From Acetoanaerobium pronyense (GTDB taxonomy: Bacteria; Bacillota; Clostridia; Peptostreptococcales; Filifactoraceae), in the NCBI RefSeq assembly GCF_017874355.1, contig NZ_JAGGLI010000001.1:184840-248839 (forward strand): a stretch of DNA of 64,000 nucleotides, given 5' to 3'. Below the pieces are notes generated by a model. It searched no databases. It saw only the letters and a list, made by a program, of their open reading frames with translations, and had not been told where the DNA came from. This document shows positions 46,201 to 55,060 of the stretch, piece by piece. The position numbers and the translations under genes are program-made. The stretch's first letter is position 1; every line of letters starts with the position of its first letter.

Positions 46201-47470
46201 GGAAGAGACTGGATTAGAAGTGACTTCAGCGGAAGTTGAAAGGCTAAAAAGCGGATGTACGGGAATAAAAAGAACCTCAGGCCAACACCCTGGAGGCATC
46301 ATGGTAGTTCCAAAATATAAAGAGGTACACGATTTTACTCCCATTCAGTATCCAGCAAATGACAGCAAATCAGGTGTAATAACCACTCACTTTGACTATC
46401 ATTCCATAAGTGGTAGGATTCTAAAGCTTGATATTTTAGGACACGACGTCCCTACTATTATAAAAATGTTGGAAGATATCACAAAAACAGATGCAACTAA
46501 AATACCCCTTGATGACCCAGAGACTATGTCCATATTTACAACTACAGAAAGTCTGAAATGTGATCTTTCTGCTATTTCATGCCCAGTTGGAAGTCTTGGA
46601 ATTCCAGAGTTTGGTACTAAGTTTGTAAGACAGATGCTTATAGATACAAAGCCCACAACATTTGGGGAACTTGTAAGAATATCAGGACTTTCCCATGGAA
46701 CAGATGTATGGATTAACAATGCCCAAGAGCTTGTTAGAAACAATATTGCAGAGCTTAAAGAAGTGATATCTACAAGAGACGATATAATGAACTACCTTAT
46801 TTTAATGGGACTTAAGCCAAAGACAGCCTTTAAAATAATGGAAAATGTAAGAAAGGGAAAAGGACTTACAGATGAACAGGTAGAGGATATGAAAGAAAAA
46901 AATGTTCCAGCCTGGTATATAGATTCCTGTAATAAGATTAAATATATGTTCCCAAAGGCCCATGCTGCTGCATATGTTATGATGTCTTTTAGAATTGCGT
47001 ATTACAAAGTTCACCATAAAGAAGCCTTCTATGCTACTTATTTTACAACTAAGGCTGAGGATTTTGATGTAGAGCTTATATGCAAAGGGAAAGAGGCGGT
47101 TTTAGAAAAGCTAAAGGAAATAGAATCCCTTGGAAATGAAGCTACAGCCAAAGAAAAGAATATGTCAACTGTCCTTGAAGTAGCATACGAAATGTTCCAA
47201 AGAGGGGTAAAACTTAGAAATCTAGATATTTATAAATCAAAGGCTAAGAAGTTTACGGTAGTAGAAAACGAACTTCTTCCCCCCCTTGTATCTATGCAGG
47301 GACTTGGAGAGACAGTAGCCCTTAGCATTGAAAGAGAATCCTCAAAGGAATTTATGTCCATAGAAGATTTTAGACAAAGAACTAAGACTACAAAGACAGT
47401 AATTGAATCTTTAATAAATCATGGATGCCTCTCAAAGCTTCCTGAGACTAATCAATTATCTTTACTGTAG
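43223..47470 (+). CDS. polC: DNA polymerase III subunit alpha, PolC type
   Basis: Gram-positive replicative polymerase with built-in proofreading, 1415 residues from ATG 43223. That ATG has AGGAGA 7 bp upstream and begins MQKNIFDIKG. A longer frame from TTG 43196 is unlikely. Domains: N-terminal region, OB fold (about 219-290), PHP domain with HAHTTMSAMDA near 323 split around the exonuclease, DEDD exonuclease starting FIVFDIETTG near 405 with His/Asp in HHRAVDDAQAT, then the polymerase. The polymerase has two CxxC pairs of a zinc site (CSSC, CPKC) and catalytic acidic residues in EPDIDLNFAGE. proS, often beside polC in Firmicutes, is absent. Confidence 0.98.
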   Translation: MQKNIFDIKGLGKEISLSNMIYFRNEKVLDIYIESQEIIKYSTLREHEDKLKQTFKDIKNIRLRPRYKFENKKIEDFIGDFYENIKYIVSSICPSTLCTHDSISFSFEKEENKIIMDIKDKFVEQRIKGKNIPYSINKMLEEETGFSINIEVRCLNQGMDMDKYTTEKIAEAEAILYNLGNKPPLDNKGETSEKKKTKAPEKKFVDKSFIKKENTETISISELKGDDYGVKVVGEIFAVEKRELRNGKFLIQFAITDYTGSIYCKIFSDDNSLSFGKGDYIKVSGDVIYDNYSKEIILKVKSMGEASRKVRQDLCKDKRVELHAHTTMSAMDAICSPSELIKKAKDMGHTSIAITDHGVVQGFPEAMEAGMKNKIKIIYGVEGYLANDISKIVKLDKNADFMDEFIVFDIETTGLSNTSDRITEIGAVKIRNMEIIDTFSALINPEMPIPLKIQELTGISNEMVREKPTIDKVLPEFLEYIGDKVLVAHNSEFDIGFIRENAKRLNLEFGNNEIDTLKLSRVILKELKKHKLNLIAKHLGINLENHHRAVDDAQATAQIFIKFMEILKEKSINNFNEINTKLGDVDFKALSTNHIVILAKNTTGLKNLYKLISKSHIDYFYKNPRILKSMLNDYREGLLLGSACERGELYQAILKGKTEKEIDEIALFYDYIEIMPLSNNKFMVDKGIVKSESDLIEINKKLIEVGRRNNIKVVATSDSHFVNPEDEIYRKIIQHSLGFKGVEESTPLYFKSTDEMLDEFSYLGAELAYEVVVKNTNDINDMIESLLPIPDGTFPPIIEGSETELREMCFKKAKSIYGENLPEIVEGRLERELNSIISNGYAVMYIIAQKLVTKSIEDGYLVGSRGSVGSSFAATMSDITEVNPLAPHYVCSSCKHSEFITDGSYASGADLPDKKCPKCDTELTKDGHDIPFEVFLGFEGDKEPDIDLNFAGEYQSNAHKYTEELFGEGYVYKAGTIGTIAEKTAYGFAKKFVEETGLEVTSAEVERLKSGCTGIKRTSGQHPGGIMVVPKYKEVHDFTPIQYPANDSKSGVITTHFDYHSISGRILKLDILGHDVPTIIKMLEDITKTDATKIPLDDPETMSIFTTTESLKCDLSAISCPVGSLGIPEFGTKFVRQMLIDTKPTTFGELVRISGLSHGTDVWINNAQELVRNNIAELKEVISTRDDIMNYLILMGLKPKTAFKIMENVRKGKGLTDEQVEDMKEKNVPAWYIDSCNKIKYMFPKAHAAAYVMMSFRIAYYKVHHKEAFYATYFTTKAEDFDVELICKGKEAVLEKLKEIESLGNEATAKEKNMSTVLEVAYEMFQRGVKLRNLDIYKSKAKKFTVVENELLPPLVSMQGLGETVALSIERESSKEFMSIEDFRQRTKTTKTVIESLINHGCLSKLPETNQLSLL

Positions 47471-47471
47471 G

Positions 47472-47500
47472 TTGAAAAAACTTGATTTTTTTGATACAAT
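47472..47500 (+). promoter_or_regulatory. Predicted sigma-A promoter of the rimP-nusA-infB operon
   Basis: TTGAAA (47472-47477) and TACAAT (47495-47500) with exactly 17 bp between, beginning 1 bp after the polC stop codon. The inferred transcript starts near 47507 and has a leader of about 110 nt. Confidence 0.72.
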
Positions 47501-47550
47501 AGGGTAGATATATTAAAAGACGTGAAACTTAAGGGGACAGCAGAAGCATT

Positions 47551-47576
47551 AGAGTGGGTTTACGCCCACTCTTTCA
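47551..47576 (+). terminator. Leader hairpin (possible attenuator) before rimP
   Basis: AGAGTGGG (47551-47558) pairs with CCCACTCT (47565-47572) around TTTACG, followed by TTCATT. It lies between the promoter and rimP, so it would act on the operon's own transcript. NusA feedback on its operon leader is a known theme in other bacteria. Here it is inference. Confidence 0.6.
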
Positions 47577-47615
47577 TTATTTATGAATCTAAAACTTAAT
47601 AAGGGGGTGGCTGTT

Positions 47616-48074
47616 ATGGCTAGCAAGATTGAACAGCTTATAGAAGACATGGTACTAGATATTTTAACAGATGAATATGAGCTTGTAGATGTGGAATATG
47701 TAAAGGAAGGTTCCTTAAAATTCCTTAGAATATATATTGATAAAGGGGGAGAAATGTCCCTTGATGATTGTCAAAAATTAAGCAGAATTATAAGCGAAAG
47801 ATTAGATGAAGTTGATCCTATTGAAGAAAATTATATGCTCGAGATATCGTCACCAGGACTTGATAGACATCTAAAGAAAGAAAAGGATTTTACAAGAGAA
47901 AAAGGTAAAGAGGTCGAACTCAAGCTTTTTAAAGCAATAGAAGGAGTCAAGGAGTTTGAAGGAACTCTTTTAGGACTAAATGAAAATAATGAAATTGAAG
48001 TAGAAGTAAACGACCAGATAATGAAATTTCCTAAAAAAGAAGTGGCAGTAATAAGATTGGCCATTAAAATATAA
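47616..48074 (+). CDS. rimP: Ribosome maturation factor RimP
   Basis: 30S assembly factor, 152 residues. I start at ATG 47616, with AAGGGGGTGG 7 bp upstream. An earlier in-frame ATG at 47583 lacks a ribosome site. The N-terminal alpha/beta domain has YELVDVEYVKEGSLKFLRIYID (in pieces) and the LEISSPGLDR motif near residues 81-90. The C-terminal SH3-like domain follows. First gene of the nusA operon. Confidence 0.96.
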   Translation: MASKIEQLIEDMVLDILTDEYELVDVEYVKEGSLKFLRIYIDKGGEMSLDDCQKLSRIISERLDEVDPIEENYMLEISSPGLDRHLKKEKDFTREKGKEVELKLFKAIEGVKEFEGTLLGLNENNEIEVEVNDQIMKFPKKEVAVIRLAIKI

Positions 48075-48096
48075 ATTTATTCAAGGAGGAAGAAAT

Positions 48097-49182
48097 ATGA
48101 ATGTGGAGTTTATTGCTGCTTTGGACCAGATAGAGAGGGAAAAAGGAATAAGCAAAGAAATTCTTTTTGAAGCCCTAGAAGCAGCTTTGCTTAATGCATA
48201 CAAGAAAAACTTTGGCTCATCTTACAATGTAAGGGTACTTATAGACAAGGAAACTGGAGATGTACAAGTATTTTCAAGAAAGACAGTTGTAAACAAATAC
48301 CAGTATGACTTAGCAGAAGGTGAGATAACACTAGAAGAGGCTCAAGAACTTTATGATATGAAGTATGAAGTCGATGATGTAATTGAGACTGAGGTTACTC
48401 CAAAAAACTTTGGAAGAATAGCAGCTCAGGCAGCAAGACAAATGGTTATACAAAAGATCAAAGAGGCAGAAAAAGACATCATATATGAAGAGTTTTTAAC
48501 TAGAGAATCAGAGATTATCACTGGAGAAATTTCAAGAGCAGGAAAAGGAAACATCTATGTAAACTTGAGTATAATAGGAAGTAAAGACATAACTATAAAC
48601 GCAGAAGCTACTCTTCCTCCAAGCGAGCAAATACCTTTTGAAGACTATACTCCAGGAAAAAGGCTTAAAGTCTATGTCATTGAAGTCAAAAAGACTAACA
48701 ATGCTCCACAGATACTTGTATCAAGAAGTCATCCGGGACTTGTAAAAAGACTTTTTGAAAGTGAAGTTCCAGAAATTTTCGAAGGAATAGTGCAGATAAA
48801 ATCAATTTCAAGAGAAGCAGGCTCAAGAACTAAGATGGCTGTATACTCTGCAGACGAAAATGTAGATCCAATTGGAGCATGTGTTGGACCTAAGGGTCAA
48901 AGGGTAAAAAACATAGTAGACGAGCTAAAAGGTGAAAAAATAGATATAATAAAATTTAGTGAAGATTATAGTGAATTCATATCTGCTTCATTAAGTCCAT
49001 CTAAGGTTGTATCTGTAGAGATAAATGAAGAAGAAAAGAGTGCAAAGGTCATAGTTCCAGATGACAAGCTTTCACTGGCTATTGGAAAAGAAGGACAAAA
49101 TGCCAGACTGGCAGCGAAATTGACTAATTGGAAGATAGACATAAAAAGTGAAAGTCAGGCAAAATCAGAACAGGGGGAATAA
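48097..49182 (+). CDS. nusA: Transcription termination/antitermination factor NusA
   Basis: Binds RNA polymerase and nascent RNA and stimulates pausing and intrinsic termination, 361 residues. The N-terminal polymerase-binding domain covers about 1-130 (EREKGISKEILFEALEAALL in pieces), then an S1 domain and KH1/KH2 (GACVGPKGQRVKNIVDEL, AIGKEGQNARLAAKLT). The acidic C-terminal repeats of E. coli NusA are missing, which is normal in Firmicutes. AAGGAGG site upstream. Confidence 0.98.
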   Translation: MNVEFIAALDQIEREKGISKEILFEALEAALLNAYKKNFGSSYNVRVLIDKETGDVQVFSRKTVVNKYQYDLAEGEITLEEAQELYDMKYEVDDVIETEVTPKNFGRIAAQAARQMVIQKIKEAEKDIIYEEFLTRESEIITGEISRAGKGNIYVNLSIIGSKDITINAEATLPPSEQIPFEDYTPGKRLKVYVIEVKKTNNAPQILVSRSHPGLVKRLFESEVPEIFEGIVQIKSISREAGSRTKMAVYSADENVDPIGACVGPKGQRVKNIVDELKGEKIDIIKFSEDYSEFISASLSPSKVVSVEINEEEKSAKVIVPDDKLSLAIGKEGQNARLAAKLTNWKIDIKSESQAKSEQGE

Positions 49183-49184
49183 AA

Positions 49185-49454
49185 ATGAAACAAAAAAAGA
49201 TTCCTCAAAGAAAATGTATATCTTGTAGCGACAGAGATGTCAAAAAAGATCTTATAAGAATTGTTAAAAATAAAGACGGAGAAATATTTATTGATGTAAC
49301 ATATAAGGCAAACGGACGGGGAGCCTATATATGCAAAGATAAAGAATGCTTAGAAAAAGCAATAAAAAGTAAAGCATTAAACAGAGCATTTAAAACAGAA
49401 ATTTCTCAACAAGTTTATGAAAAACTTAAGATGGAGTTGGAAAACCTTGAATAA
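49185..49454 (+). CDS. rnpM: YlxR family RNA-binding protein (RnpM)
   Basis: Small (89 residue) basic RNA-binding protein in the nusA-infB operon. It shows the YlxR signature: RKCISCSDRDVKKDLIRIV, then GRGAYICKDKECLEKAI. Four cysteines occur in CxxC and CxxxxxC arrangements. Bacillus YlxR was reported to bind and modulate RNase P (hence RnpM). That function is family knowledge and not visible here. Confidence 0.93.
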   Translation: MKQKKIPQRKCISCSDRDVKKDLIRIVKNKDGEIFIDVTYKANGRGAYICKDKECLEKAIKSKALNRAFKTEISQQVYEKLKMELENLE

Positions 49455-49779
49455 AGAAAAAATCCTGACTTTGTTAGGCTTTGCTTATAAAAGCAGGAAA
49501 CTAGTATCAGGAGAGGGTATAACCCTTGAATATATAAAGTCAAATAAAGCAAAGCTTGTTTTTATAGCAAGTGATGCATCTGAAAATACAAGAAAAAGAA
49601 TTTCAGATAAATGTAATTTTAGATCAATAGAACTTGTAGATATCTTTACACGCTATGAAATCGGAAAAGCTATTGGAAAAGATGAAAGAGTGGCAGTTGG
49701 GATAACAGATCAAAATTTTGCAGATAGTATTAAAAAATTACTAGGAGGTGGAGCCTATGCAAAAAATGAGAGTTTATAA
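49447..49779 (+). CDS. ylxQ: L7Ae-family ribosomal protein-like YlxQ
   Basis: K-turn-binding protein of the L7Ae/L30e/S12e family, 110 residues. I use TTG 49447, inside the end of rnpM, which gives the normal N-terminus [23 protein letters not shown] (in pieces, TTG read as Met). The longer frame from 49417 runs within rnp[19 protein letters not shown] is the typical RNA-contact region. It overlaps infB at the 3' end. Sits between rnpM and infB as in Bacillus. Confidence 0.9.
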   Translation: MNKEKILTLLGFAYKSRKLVSGEGITLEYIKSNKAKLVFIASDASENTRKRISDKCNFRSIELVDIFTRYEIGKAIGKDERVAVGITDQNFADSIKKLLGGGAYAKNESL

Positions 49780-51754
49780 AATTGCACAGGAATTAGGCAT
49801 TACCAGCAAAGAACTCATAGAGAAGCTAGAGGATCTGGATATAAAAGTAGCGAATCATATGAGTACTTTGAATGACGAGGAGGCAGAACTTATATTAGAA
49901 TTATTTAGTGATAAAAAAGACGATAAAGAAGCGAAGAAGGTGGACCAAGTAGAAACAGCAGAATTAGATTTAGTAGAAGAAATAGATGTTAAAGATGAGC
50001 CAAACGAAGACTCTATAATAATTGGAGATACAATTGCAGTAGGAGAATTAGCAAATTTGCTTGAAGTAAAAGCAACTGATGTGATAACAAAGCTTATAAA
50101 GCTTGGAATCATGGCTAATATAAACCAAGAAATAAAATTTGAAACAGCAGAAAAAATAGCAGTAGATTACGATATTCTTCTGGAAAGAGAGCCTGAAGAA
50201 GAAGAGGAAATAGATTTTATTGTTGAAGGGGATAAAGATGAAGACCTTGAGCATAGACCACCAATAGTTACTGTTATGGGACACGTTGACCATGGGAAGA
50301 CATCACTTCTTGATGCTATAAGAGATACAAGAGTTACTGATAAAGAAGCAGGGGGAATAACCCAGCATATAGGAGCATCGGAAGTTACTGTAAGTGGAAA
50401 GAAAATAGTATTTTTAGATACACCGGGTCACGAAGCTTTTACTGAAATGAGATCACGTGGAGCGAAGGTAACTGATATTGCTATACTTGTTGTAGCTGCA
50501 GATGATGGTATAATGCCTCAAACTGTAGAAGCAATAAACCATGCAAAGGCTGCAAAGGTGCCTATTATAGTGGCAATTAACAAAATTGATAAGCCTGGAG
50601 CAAATATAGATAGAGTAAGACAAGAGCTTTCTGAACATGAAATTCTAGTAGAAGAATGGGGCGGAGATGTAATTGATGTTCCAGTATCTGCCTTAAAGGG
50701 TGAAAATATAGATACCTTGCTTGAAATGGTTCTTCTAGTTGCAGAAGTTGAAGAGCTAAAAGCAAATCCAAATAGAGCAGCTGTAGGTACAGTAATAGAG
50801 TCGAATCTAGATAAGGGAAGAGGACCTGTTGCAACAGTAATAGTTACAAACGGAACTCTAAAAGTAGGAGACCCTATAGTGGCTGGAGCTTCATTTGGTA
50901 AAGTAAGAGCTATGATAAATGACAAGGGAAAAAGAATTAAGAAAGCCGGTCCTTCTACTCCAGTTGAAATACTGGGGTTAAATGAGGTTCCTAATGCAGG
51001 AAATCAATTTGTAGTTCCAAGCAGTGACAAAGCTGCCAAAGCCCTTGGTGAAAAGAGAAAAGAAAAAATAAGAGATGAGCAGCTTAAAGCAAGCTCAAAG
51101 ATATCCCTTGAGGATCTTTTTGATAAGATGCAGCAAGGGGAGTTTAAAGAGCTTAACATAATAGTTAAAGCAGACGTACAAGGTTCTGTTCAGGCTGTAA
51201 GGCAGTCTATAGAAAAGCTTTCAAATGAAGAAGTTTCAGTAAGAGTAATTCATGGAGGAGTAGGAGCAATAACAGAATCAGATATAATGCTTGCTTCAGC
51301 TTCAAATGCAATTGTAATAGGCTTTAATGTAAGACCATCTACAGGAGCTAAAACAATAGCAGAGCGTGAGCAGGTTGATATGAGAACCTACAGAATAATA
51401 TACGAAGCAATAGAGGATATAGAAAAGGCAATGAAGGGAATGCTAGATCCAGAATTTGTAGAACAGGAACTTGGAAAGGCAGAAGTTCGACTTACCTTTA
51501 AGGTTCCAGGTGCTGGAATGGTTGCCGGATCATATGTTATAGAAGGAAAGATATTAAGAAATGCAAAGGTAAGGCTTGTAAGAGACGGAATTGTTGTTTA
51601 TGAAGGCTCTATAGATTCTCTTAGAAGATTCAAAGATGATGTAAAGGAAGTTGCAACAGGATATGAGTGTGGTATTGGTCTTACAAACTACAATGATGTA
51701 AAAGAAGGGGACATTATCGAAGCTTATGTGATGAAGGAAATAGAGAGAAAATAA
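49757..51754 (+). CDS. infB: Translation initiation factor IF-2
   Basis: GTPase that brings initiator tRNA to the 30S and joins the subunits, 665 residues, a short form. Start ATG 49757 has AGGAGGT 7 bp upstream. The longer frame from 49748 begins in that site. Two IF2_N modules are visible ([21 protein letters not shown] and a second near 90-140), separated by an acidic stretch. GTPase motifs: [37 protein letters not shown]. Domains II-IV follow, with [13 protein letters not shown] and the C-terminal fMet-tRNA domain. Confidence 0.98.
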   Translation: MQKMRVYKIAQELGITSKELIEKLEDLDIKVANHMSTLNDEEAELILELFSDKKDDKEAKKVDQVETAELDLVEEIDVKDEPNEDSIIIGDTIAVGELANLLEVKATDVITKLIKLGIMANINQEIKFETAEKIAVDYDILLEREPEEEEEIDFIVEGDKDEDLEHRPPIVTVMGHVDHGKTSLLDAIRDTRVTDKEAGGITQHIGASEVTVSGKKIVFLDTPGHEAFTEMRSRGAKVTDIAILVVAADDGIMPQTVEAINHAKAAKVPIIVAINKIDKPGANIDRVRQELSEHEILVEEWGGDVIDVPVSALKGENIDTLLEMVLLVAEVEELKANPNRAAVGTVIESNLDKGRGPVATVIVTNGTLKVGDPIVAGASFGKVRAMINDKGKRIKKAGPSTPVEILGLNEVPNAGNQFVVPSSDKAAKALGEKRKEKIRDEQLKASSKISLEDLFDKMQQGEFKELNIIVKADVQGSVQAVRQSIEKLSNEEVSVRVIHGGVGAITESDIMLASASNAIVIGFNVRPSTGAKTIAEREQVDMRTYRIIYEAIEDIEKAMKGMLDPEFVEQELGKAEVRLTFKVPGAGMVAGSYVIEGKILRNAKVRLVRDGIVVYEGSIDSLRRFKDDVKEVATGYECGIGLTNYNDVKEGDIIEAYVMKEIERK

Positions 51755-51778
51755 TAAACAGCTAATGGCGGTGATAAT

Positions 51779-52150
51779 ATGAGTTATGCAAGAACTAGAA
51801 GAATAGGTGAAGAAATTAAAAAGGTAATCACAGAACTGATTACTGAGCAAAAGATAAAAGACACTAGGGTTACTGGAACTCGCTCTTTAGTTTCAGTTAC
51901 AACCGTAGATGTTGTTAGAGATCTTACCTACGCCTATGTTTATATTAGTGTTCTTGGAAAAGAAGAAGATAAGGATAAGGTTCTTGAAGGACTAAAAAGT
52001 GCTTCAGGATTTATACGTAAAGAAGTAGGGAGAGCTGTAAACTTAAGACATACTCCTGAAATCATATTTAAGGGTGATGACTCTATAGAGCGTGGAGTTA
52101 ATATGTCCAAGCTTATAAACAATCTAAATATTGGAAGCGAAGAAGAGTAA
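51779..52150 (+). CDS. rbfA: Ribosome-binding factor A
   Basis: 30S maturation factor acting on the 5' end of 16S rRNA, 123 residues. The KH-type fold signature is seen in TRRIGEEIKKVITELI, DVVRDLTYAYVYISVLG and LRHTPEIIFKGDDSIERG. ATG 51779 follows a GGCGGTG site by 7 bp, 24 bp after infB. Confidence 0.97.
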   Translation: MSYARTRRIGEEIKKVITELITEQKIKDTRVTGTRSLVSVTTVDVVRDLTYAYVYISVLGKEEDKDKVLEGLKSASGFIRKEVGRAVNLRHTPEIIFKGDDSIERGVNMSKLINNLNIGSEEE

Positions 52151-52152
52151 TT

Positions 52153-53133
52153 ATGAAGGATATAATAAAATATATAAAAGATGAAAATACATTTCTAATT
52201 ACGAGCCACGCATCTCCAGATGGAGATAATGTTGGCTCCTGCTTAGGAATGCTTGAGTTTCTCACAAAGATTGGAAAGGAAGCATATTATGTTTTAGATG
52301 ATTCCTTTCCTCAAAATCTCAGTTTTTTATATGAAAATTATAAAATTTATGAATCAGAAGAAATAAAAGAATTATTAAAAGAAAGACCCTACTCTCTAAT
52401 TGCTCTTGATTGCGGAGATATTAAAAGATTAAAAATAGAACCTGATTTAATAGAAGGAGCTTCTTTAATCTGCAATATCGATCATCACAAAAGCAATAAC
52501 AATTTTGGGACTCTAAATTACGTGGTTGATAATGCATCTTCCACAAGCGAGCTAGTTTATAATATACTTTGTGCTGTAGATGAAAATCTTATAGATGAAA
52601 AAATAGGTATAGCTCTTTATACAGGTCTTGTTACAGATACTGGAAATTTCATGTTTGAAAGTGCAAAAGACTCATCACTGATAATGGCAGCAAAACTTCT
52701 ATCAAAGGGGGTTGACAAGCAAAAGATAATTAGAAGTATATATCAAAGCAACTCCTTTGATTATCTTAAACTTACAGCAGAAGTAATGATGACACTTGAA
52801 AAGGAAAAGCATTTTTCATACATGATTCTTGAAAGCTCTATGCTCAAAAAACACTCTATTGATTATAACGATACTGAAGGTCTTGTTAATCATGCCCTCA
52901 ATATAGATGGTGTTGAAGTGGGGGTTTTATTCAAAGAGCAATCAGAGAACGTTGTAAAAGTATCTTTCAGATCTAAAGGGTGGGCAAATGTCAATGAGAT
53001 AGCAAAAGCCTTCAACGGCGGAGGTCATGAAAGGGCAGCAGGCTGCACCATTAATAAGCCAATCGACCAGGCAGTTTATTCTGTTTTGGAAAAATTAAGG
53101 GAGTACATGAAAATACATGGACGGAGTAATTAA
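52153..53133 (+). CDS. nrnA: DHH-family oligoribonuclease NrnA/pAp phosphatase
   Basis: Degrades nano-RNA and 3'-phosphoadenosine 5'-phosphate, 326 residues. DHH motifs are complete: SHASPDGDNVGS, ALDCGD, NIDHHKSNNNFG and TDTGNF. The DHHA1 domain at the C-terminus ends with NGGGHERAAGCTI. Located between rbfA and truB, a conserved Firmicutes position. It overlaps truB by 17 nt. Confidence 0.95.
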   Translation: MKDIIKYIKDENTFLITSHASPDGDNVGSCLGMLEFLTKIGKEAYYVLDDSFPQNLSFLYENYKIYESEEIKELLKERPYSLIALDCGDIKRLKIEPDLIEGASLICNIDHHKSNNNFGTLNYVVDNASSTSELVYNILCAVDENLIDEKIGIALYTGLVTDTGNFMFESAKDSSLIMAAKLLSKGVDKQKIIRSIYQSNSFDYLKLTAEVMMTLEKEKHFSYMILESSMLKKHSIDYNDTEGLVNHALNIDGVEVGVLFKEQSENVVKVSFRSKGWANVNEIAKAFNGGGHERAAGCTINKPIDQAVYSVLEKLREYMKIHGRSN

Positions 53134-54013
53134 TATATTAAAACCAACAGGAATGACTTCCCATGATGTTGTTGGATTCATTAGAAAAAACTTTAAAATA
53201 AAAAAGGTTGGACATACAGGGACGCTCGATCCAAATGCGGCTGGAGTGCTCCCTATATGTATTGGAAAAGGAACAAAGCTCAGCCAGTATATAATGGAAA
53301 AAGAAAAAAGCTATAGATGTGAGCTTATCTTTGGAAAAACTACTGATACTTTGGATTCATATGGAAAGATTATTTCTGAAAAGCTTATAGACCCAATCGA
53401 TTTTTATGATATAGAAAAAACAGTAAAGACATTCATTGGACAAATCTCTCAAATACCTCCTGCCTATAGTGCAATTAAAGTAAATGGTGTAAAGCTTTAT
53501 GAAAAGGCAAGAAAAGGTATAGAAATAAATGATATCCCCATTAGAACAGTCACTATTCATAATATAAATATAATTTCTTATGAATTTCCAAGGCTTATGA
53601 TGGACATAAGATGTTCCAGTGGGACATATATAAGGAGTCTTGTAAGAGATATTGGTGAAAAACTTGAAAGCCCTTCATATATGAGTCTTCTTATAAGAAC
53701 AAAGTCCGGCGAATTTAAAATAGAAGAAGCTTTAGCAATTGAAGAACTAACGGAAGATATTTTAAATGAAAAACTTACTTCTTTAAAAGATATAAAACTG
53801 AATATGCAAGATATTACTCTAAAATCATCTGCTTCAGTATCCTATATCAATGGAAGCTATGTATCTCAAAAGGGACTAAAGTCGACCCTTTGTGAATACC
53901 AAGCAGAGGAAAATGTTAGAGTTTTTGATGAATTAGGCAGTTTTATAGGAATAGGTAAAATAAGAGAAAAGGATTCTGTAAAGTATCTCAAGGGTGATAC
54001 TCTGCTTATATAA
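53117..54013 (+). CDS. truB: tRNA pseudouridine(55) synthase
   Basis: Makes the universal pseudouridine 55 in the T-loop of tRNA, 298 residues. The catalytic motif HTGTLDPNAAGVLPICIGKGTK (in pieces), with its Asp near residue 38, and the RNA-binding segments SYRCELIFGKTTDTLDS (in pieces) and CSSGTYIRSLVRDIG are present. A C-terminal PUA-like part follows. Starts inside nrnA. Confidence 0.97.
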   Translation: MDGVINILKPTGMTSHDVVGFIRKNFKIKKVGHTGTLDPNAAGVLPICIGKGTKLSQYIMEKEKSYRCELIFGKTTDTLDSYGKIISEKLIDPIDFYDIEKTVKTFIGQISQIPPAYSAIKVNGVKLYEKARKGIEINDIPIRTVTIHNINIISYEFPRLMMDIRCSSGTYIRSLVRDIGEKLESPSYMSLLIRTKSGEFKIEEALAIEELTEDILNEKLTSLKDIKLNMQDITLKSSASVSYINGSYVSQKGLKSTLCEYQAEENVRVFDELGSFIGIGKIREKDSVKYLKGDTLLI

Positions 54014-54030
54014 ACTTTGGAGTGATTAGA

Positions 54031-54951
54031 TTGGAATTGGTTTCTAGCATTAATGACTTGAGCTTTAAAAGTAAAACCGCAGTTACAATAGGCAATTTTG
54101 ATGGGGTTCATATAGGACACAAAGAACTTATAAATCTTACAACAAAAATTGCAAGTGAAAAAAATTTAAAAAGCCTTGTTTTTACTTTTGAGAATCATCC
54201 AATTGAATTTCTTTATAACAAAAAAATAGAGAGGCTAACAAGCCCAGCTAGAAAAAAAGAAATAATAAAAGAGCTTGGAATTGATGAAATAGTTAGCGTA
54301 GAGTTCAACTATGATATTAAAAACATGACCACTGAGGAATTTTCTCAGAAAATACTGATTAACGCATTAAATGCCTCTGATGTAATAATGGGATTTGACT
54401 CAAGACTTGGAAATGGAAAAGAAGGAAAAGTTGAGTACCTTTATGAAGTTGGAAAAAAAATGGGGTTTAATGTCCATATAGTGGATCAGGTCCTTGTTGA
54501 TAATATGAGGGTTTCAAGTTCATATATAAGAGAAATGTTAAAACATGGAGAAGTCAAAAGAGTAAAGCATTTTTTAGGCAGAGATTATGAAATAAGTGGA
54601 GTAGTTGTTCATGGAAAAAAAATAGGAAGAGTACTTGGCTTTCCTACTGCAAACATTGAACAGGACTACGATGTATTACTTCCTCAAAAGGGAGTATATT
54701 ATTGTAAGGTTCTTGTAGATGGGGTCTACTATGATGGGGCTACAAGTGTTGGAGATAATCCTACAGTAAAAGACAAGGGATTTTCTGTTGAGACTCACCT
54801 TATAAACTTTAGCGGGGACATTTACGGTAAAAATATAAAGCTCTTTTTCCTTGATAGATTAAGAGATGAAATGAAATTCAGATCATTAGAAGATTTGAAA
54901 TTTCAAATGAACAAGGATGTACTCAAAATCAAGAACTATATATTTACTTAG
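54031..54951 (+). CDS. ribF: Bifunctional riboflavin kinase/FAD synthetase RibF
   Basis: Makes FMN and then FAD from riboflavin, 306 residues. I start at TTG 54031 because the TTGGAG ribosome site overlaps the GTG at 54022 that would give three more residues. FAD-synthetase domain: TIGNFDGVHIGHKELI near residues 20-35 and SSSYIREML. Riboflavin kinase domain: GRVLGFPTANIEQD and GVYYDGATSVGDNPTV. No terminator separates it from rpsO. Confidence 0.96.
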   Translation: MELVSSINDLSFKSKTAVTIGNFDGVHIGHKELINLTTKIASEKNLKSLVFTFENHPIEFLYNKKIERLTSPARKKEIIKELGIDEIVSVEFNYDIKNMTTEEFSQKILINALNASDVIMGFDSRLGNGKEGKVEYLYEVGKKMGFNVHIVDQVLVDNMRVSSSYIREMLKHGEVKRVKHFLGRDYEISGVVVHGKKIGRVLGFPTANIEQDYDVLLPQKGVYYCKVLVDGVYYDGATSVGDNPTVKDKGFSVETHLINFSGDIYGKNIKLFFLDRLRDEMKFRSLEDLKFQMNKDVLKIKNYIFT

Positions 54952-54971
54952 AAGGTAGTATATGATACAAT
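54943..54971 (+). promoter_or_regulatory. Predicted promoter of rpsO
   Basis: TTTACT (54943-54948), 17 bp, TACAAT (54966-54971). The -35 element lies in the last codons of ribF. Transcription would begin near 54978, at the foot of the leader structure. The leader could also be made by read-through from the ribF operon. Confidence 0.6.
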
Positions 54972-54975
54972 TAGT

Positions 54976-55058
54976 GTTGGCAATGAAACCTATGCTGGGT
55001 AGCTAGACTCACCAACTACTACATGGCACTAGGGGTTTTAAAAATTATGGAGGTGTAA
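54976..55058 (+). promoter_or_regulatory. Candidate S15 autoregulatory leader with pseudoknot potential
   Basis: Three helices can be drawn. P1: GTTGG (54976-54980) with CCAAC (55012-55016). Inside it a hairpin TGGGT (54996-55000) with ACTCA (55007-55011). Then CCTATGC (54989-54995) from the P1 loop can pair with GCACTAGG (55026-55033, one bulged C) 3' of P1, a crossing interaction, so a pseudoknot. The ribosome site GGAGG follows at about 55049-55053. S15 regulates its own mRNA through diverse structures in several phyla. The structure is by eye only. Confidence 0.5.
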
Positions 55059-55060
55059 TA

